This document shows, piece by piece, positions 61,648 through 64,000 of a stretch of 64,000 nt of DNA. Both the position numbers and the translations under genes were made by a program. The DNA comes from Stentor roeselii (Eukaryota > Ciliophora > Heterotrichea > Heterotrichida > Stentoridae), in the NCBI GenBank assembly GCA_006503475.1, contig RSEH01000229.1:1-64000 (forward strand), written 5' to 3'. The first letter of the stretch is position 1, and each line of letters opens with the position of its first letter. Under the pieces are notes generated by a model, which saw nothing but the letters and a program-made list of their open reading frames with translations, was not told the DNA's origin and made no database searches.

Positions 61648-62044
61648 TTTTATAAGTTTTATCAATAATATTGTAGTTTTTATTAGTATTCAAGTATTTG
61701 AGGGCTTATTGAATATTATTTGGTAATTGAACAGACTTAAATTGATATCCATATAACCTATGCTTCAGGAAATATTCTGAATTTAAATTTTAAATGATTG
61801 ATATTTGCTATGAAAACTATAATTAGGGCATTATTATTTCTTTATTTCATTTCTTTTTTGGCTATCTTCAAAGCTATACCGATAACATTTGAGATAAAAA
61901 TTTACTTTAAATCTCTAAGATAATTTATTTATAATAGTTATACAACTTTTCTTGCTTTGCCATAATCTAGAAATTAATCTTAAACAAATCATCATCTATT
62001 ATAATTTATGATATAAATCACTATATAAGTAATAATAAAGATAT
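61648..62044. other. Intergenic, AT-rich
   Basis: 397 bases between the ATG16 start and the 7TM gene's stop, both minus strand. Nothing recognised beyond the ATG16 promoter that must be here. Confidence 0.4.
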
Positions 62045-62869
62045 CTAACTAGGGCTAAAATTAACTAAAGGTAATCTTGATTGATTTTGAATATCATTTT
62101 CAATTCTTATAGCATGCATAATTTCTGGACTAATTCCCAAAATAATACTATTAAAAAATCCTATAAAATAGGGAAGGGAATAACAAAAGATAGCAAAATT
62201 AGTGCCTATTGCATTTCTTTGAGTAATGTAATAAATAAAACTTGGAAAGGAGCAAAAAAATGTGATATAAGGATAAATTGTTAATCTTGTAATTGTCCAT
62301 TTTTGCTGATTTAAACATTCTTGAAGCATACCCTTGATTTTTCTAATAGTTTTGTAGCTATAATAGATACTCCAAAATGATGAGATGATCAAAACAGAAA
62401 GGTTGATAAAATCAATGACCAAATTGATTTCATCAATTTCACATTCCAATAAACAAAAATCTCCCTTTTGTTTAAAGCACATGTTTGATAGTTCCAAGAC
62501 TGGCACTGATAATGAAATTATCACGCCTAAAATCAATGGCTTTTTAAAGGAAATACTTTCTTTTTCTTTTTCGAGATAGATAATTTTATACAAATAGTTT
62601 GATAATGCTGATACCCAGTATGTTTGGAATAGCATTAAAAAATCATAGGAAGCACTGAGAATATTGCATAAAATAAAATCCCCTGAAAATAATTCGACTA
62701 TGCCTAAAGAGCACATCACGAAATCTGCTAATTGTAGATATGCTATATATTTTATTCCAAAAGTTAATCTGATTGCTTTGAATTTTAAGTAATGATAAAG
62801 AAAGATTGAGCAGCCTAGTACACTTAAAGTGCAAGGTATAATGAATATATAATAAACTGATACCATCAC
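62045..62869 (-). CDS. Seven-transmembrane receptor, cAMP-receptor-like
   Basis: 274 residues with seven hydrophobic segments (about 5-25, 38-60, 72-93, 110-130, 150-172, 195-217, 225-247). The segment order and the YLQLADF motif in TM2, plus the Cys pair (Cys68 after TM2 and CLLEC before TM5), resemble the Dictyostelium cAMP receptor (CAR)/class E group. Short N-terminus and a short C-terminal tail. Ligand unknown. Family knowledge: these couple to G proteins, but ciliate examples are poorly characterised. Confidence 0.65.
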   Translation of the reverse strand: MMVSVYYIFIIPCTLSVLGCSIFLYHYLKFKAIRLTFGIKYIAYLQLADFVMCSLGIVELFSGDFILCNILSASYDFLMLFQTYWVSALSNYLYKIIYLEKEKESISFKKPLILGVIISLSVPVLELSNMCFKQKGDFCLLECEIDEINLVIDFINLSVLIISSFWSIYYSYKTIRKIKGMLQECLNQQKWTITRLTIYPYITFFCSFPSFIYYITQRNAIGTNFAIFCYSLPYFIGFFNSIILGISPEIMHAIRIENDIQNQSRLPLVNFSPS

Positions 62870-63881
62870 AGATTATATTCCTCCATACTGGGCAAAAGTT
62901 ATTCCATTGAAAAGATAAATACTTAGCTTTAATATCGATGATATTAGAATCGTCAAATGGAAAATTTAACCTAGCTCTTAATTTATTTGATACAAAGTGC
63001 TGTTTTTTGTCATATTTCTTTCAAGTAATTAGTAATTTTCAAGGTAATTAGTAAATAGTACAGATCAGGAAACCTAATCAAAGAAATGATTAAATTTTAA
63101 GGTATTGCATTTGATTTTTGGATTATTTAATCGAATAAATTATTTCTTATTTCTCGAGATTTTATTTTAGATTTAGGCAAAATTATTCAAGCTATCCAGG
63201 CACTTAAAACTATTGAAGGATAGGAAAATTATCAAGATTTTTTACATATGGATGTAGTCCTAAACATCTGAATAATATACTTCGCCTTGATTTTTATAGA
63301 ATTCGTAAAGTTAAATCCAAGAGCACATTTAGCAGCATAACATCAGATTTGTAAGTGATGAGCTTTTGATAGTCTATCAACTTAATCAATCATGATCTAA
63401 ACTTTACCTTCATATTACTTATGTGAAATTATATTCTCAGTAAAATATATCAAATCTTAGCCTAAGAGTCAATCTTTATTATTTTGAGAAATTCAAGAAT
63501 ATATACTCTTATTTTCTGTATAATAATTGTGTCCCAATAATAATCGATTATGTTTCTCATCCCTTTGCTAAAATTTAAACAACAATGGAGTCTTCCATTG
63601 TAATATTTTGATTTATATTTAGGATTAATTCAATAGTTATAAGATTCGGTTGCAAGTTATCATTTGAATGCTAAATCAACCGATTAACTATAGTTGATAA
63701 TTATTAACTTCTAATAAAATTTGGCATATCTCAATCATAATACTACATAAAACACAAATTCCTTATGTTTTCCCAAGAAATTAGATGAAAAACCTGATCT
63801 ACTTATATTCTGATTCCGAAAAAACATTTTAACATTTTTCAGGATCTATGTTTAAACCTTTTAGTTGAATAAATAATAAAA
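62870..63881. other. Intergenic, AT-rich
   Basis: About 1 kb between the 7TM gene and the gene beginning at the right edge; both promoters should lie here (divergent). No coding signal, repeat or RNA gene recognised. Confidence 0.4.
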
Positions 63882-64000
63882 ATGAAAACTTTAGACCTCA
63901 TCAGGCGAGATAATAAAATTCACCCACTCGATATAGATGATCAGAAATCTATTCAAATCAATCTAATCCAACCCACTAAACTTCATCCCCTTCCTAAAAC
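63882..64000 (+). CDS. Start of a gene running off the right edge (partial)
   Basis: An ATG at 63882 preceded by AAATAATAAAA, the typical start context in this window, opens a frame that stays open for 39 codons to the end (MKTLDLIRRDNKIHPLDIDD...). It is too short for a family call. The composition is similar to other N-termini here (Lys/Ile/Asp-rich). Confidence 0.5.
   Translation, partial: MKTLDLIRRDNKIHPLDIDDQKSIQINLIQPTKLHPLPK

Noticed and set aside
1-64000. tRNA, rRNA, CRISPR arrays, telomeres, transposons with terminal inverted repeats
   Set aside because: None was recognised by eye on either strand. A covariance-model scan for tRNAs and a terminal-repeat search would be needed to exclude them.

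Overview
The window looks like macronuclear DNA of a heterotrich ciliate close to Stentor. It is AT-rich and packed with long open frames. TAA, TAG and TGA all act as stops and Trp is TGG, which argues against Blepharisma (TGA = Trp). At least 15 genes or exon junctions are interrupted by introns of exactly 15 nt, GTA(A)...AG, with an A at intron position 10 every time. Tiny 15-16 nt introns together with the standard code are the published hallmark of Stentor; the species call is inference. I joined open frames across these introns, so several gene models here are larger than any single open frame.

Layout. 1-2.8 kb: a thioredoxin/PDI-like ER protein. 3.4-15.9 kb: a SET-PHD histone methyltransferase (minus), then a plus-strand run of an FBXO9-like F-box protein, a secreted protein, TTLL12, a four-CNB cGMP-type protein kinase and a DUSP-like pseudophosphatase. 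17.8-20.3 kb: ankyrin protein and a zinc-finger coiled-coil protein. 20.3-25.9 kb: a minus-strand cluster (a possible axonemal protein, a coiled-coil protein, mitochondrial uL11, a HAUS5/augmin-like protein, a TBC-domain protein, a lipid-anchor protein). 26.3-44.1 kb: a very dense block with an RBCMT/SETD3-like SET protein, a PWWP-TFIIS-like chromatin protein, RBM42, a polo-like kinase, a double-FHA protein, an LRR protein, a Kelch-like protein, two coiled-coil proteins, a multi-zinc-ribbon protein and a WD40 protein. 44.1-50.1 kb: an accessory, gene-poor tract with decayed coding remnants, including a recognisable broken copy of the 43.1 kb gene, and two small genes of unknown function. 50.1-64 kb: a RING-like protein, a VTT-domain (TMEM41-like) protein, a 2165-residue LamG/Cys-rich multi-pass membrane protein, ATG16, a cAMP-receptor-like 7TM protein and the start of one more gene at the right edge.

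How the genes relate. There is no single pathway. Recurrent themes are cilium and cortex biology (TTLL12, augmin, axonemal-type small proteins, PLK, WD40), signalling (PKG, GPCR, PLK, phosphatase) and chromatin (two SET proteins, PWWP-TFIIS). Neighbouring genes are extraordinarily close: same-strand neighbours lie 22, 21, 20, 9 and 4 bp apart, and one pair overlaps by one base in a TAATG. The most unusual observations are that overlap, a candidate 14-nt intron in ATG16, a PKG whose DFG motif reads NFS, and the gene graveyard at 44-50 kb.
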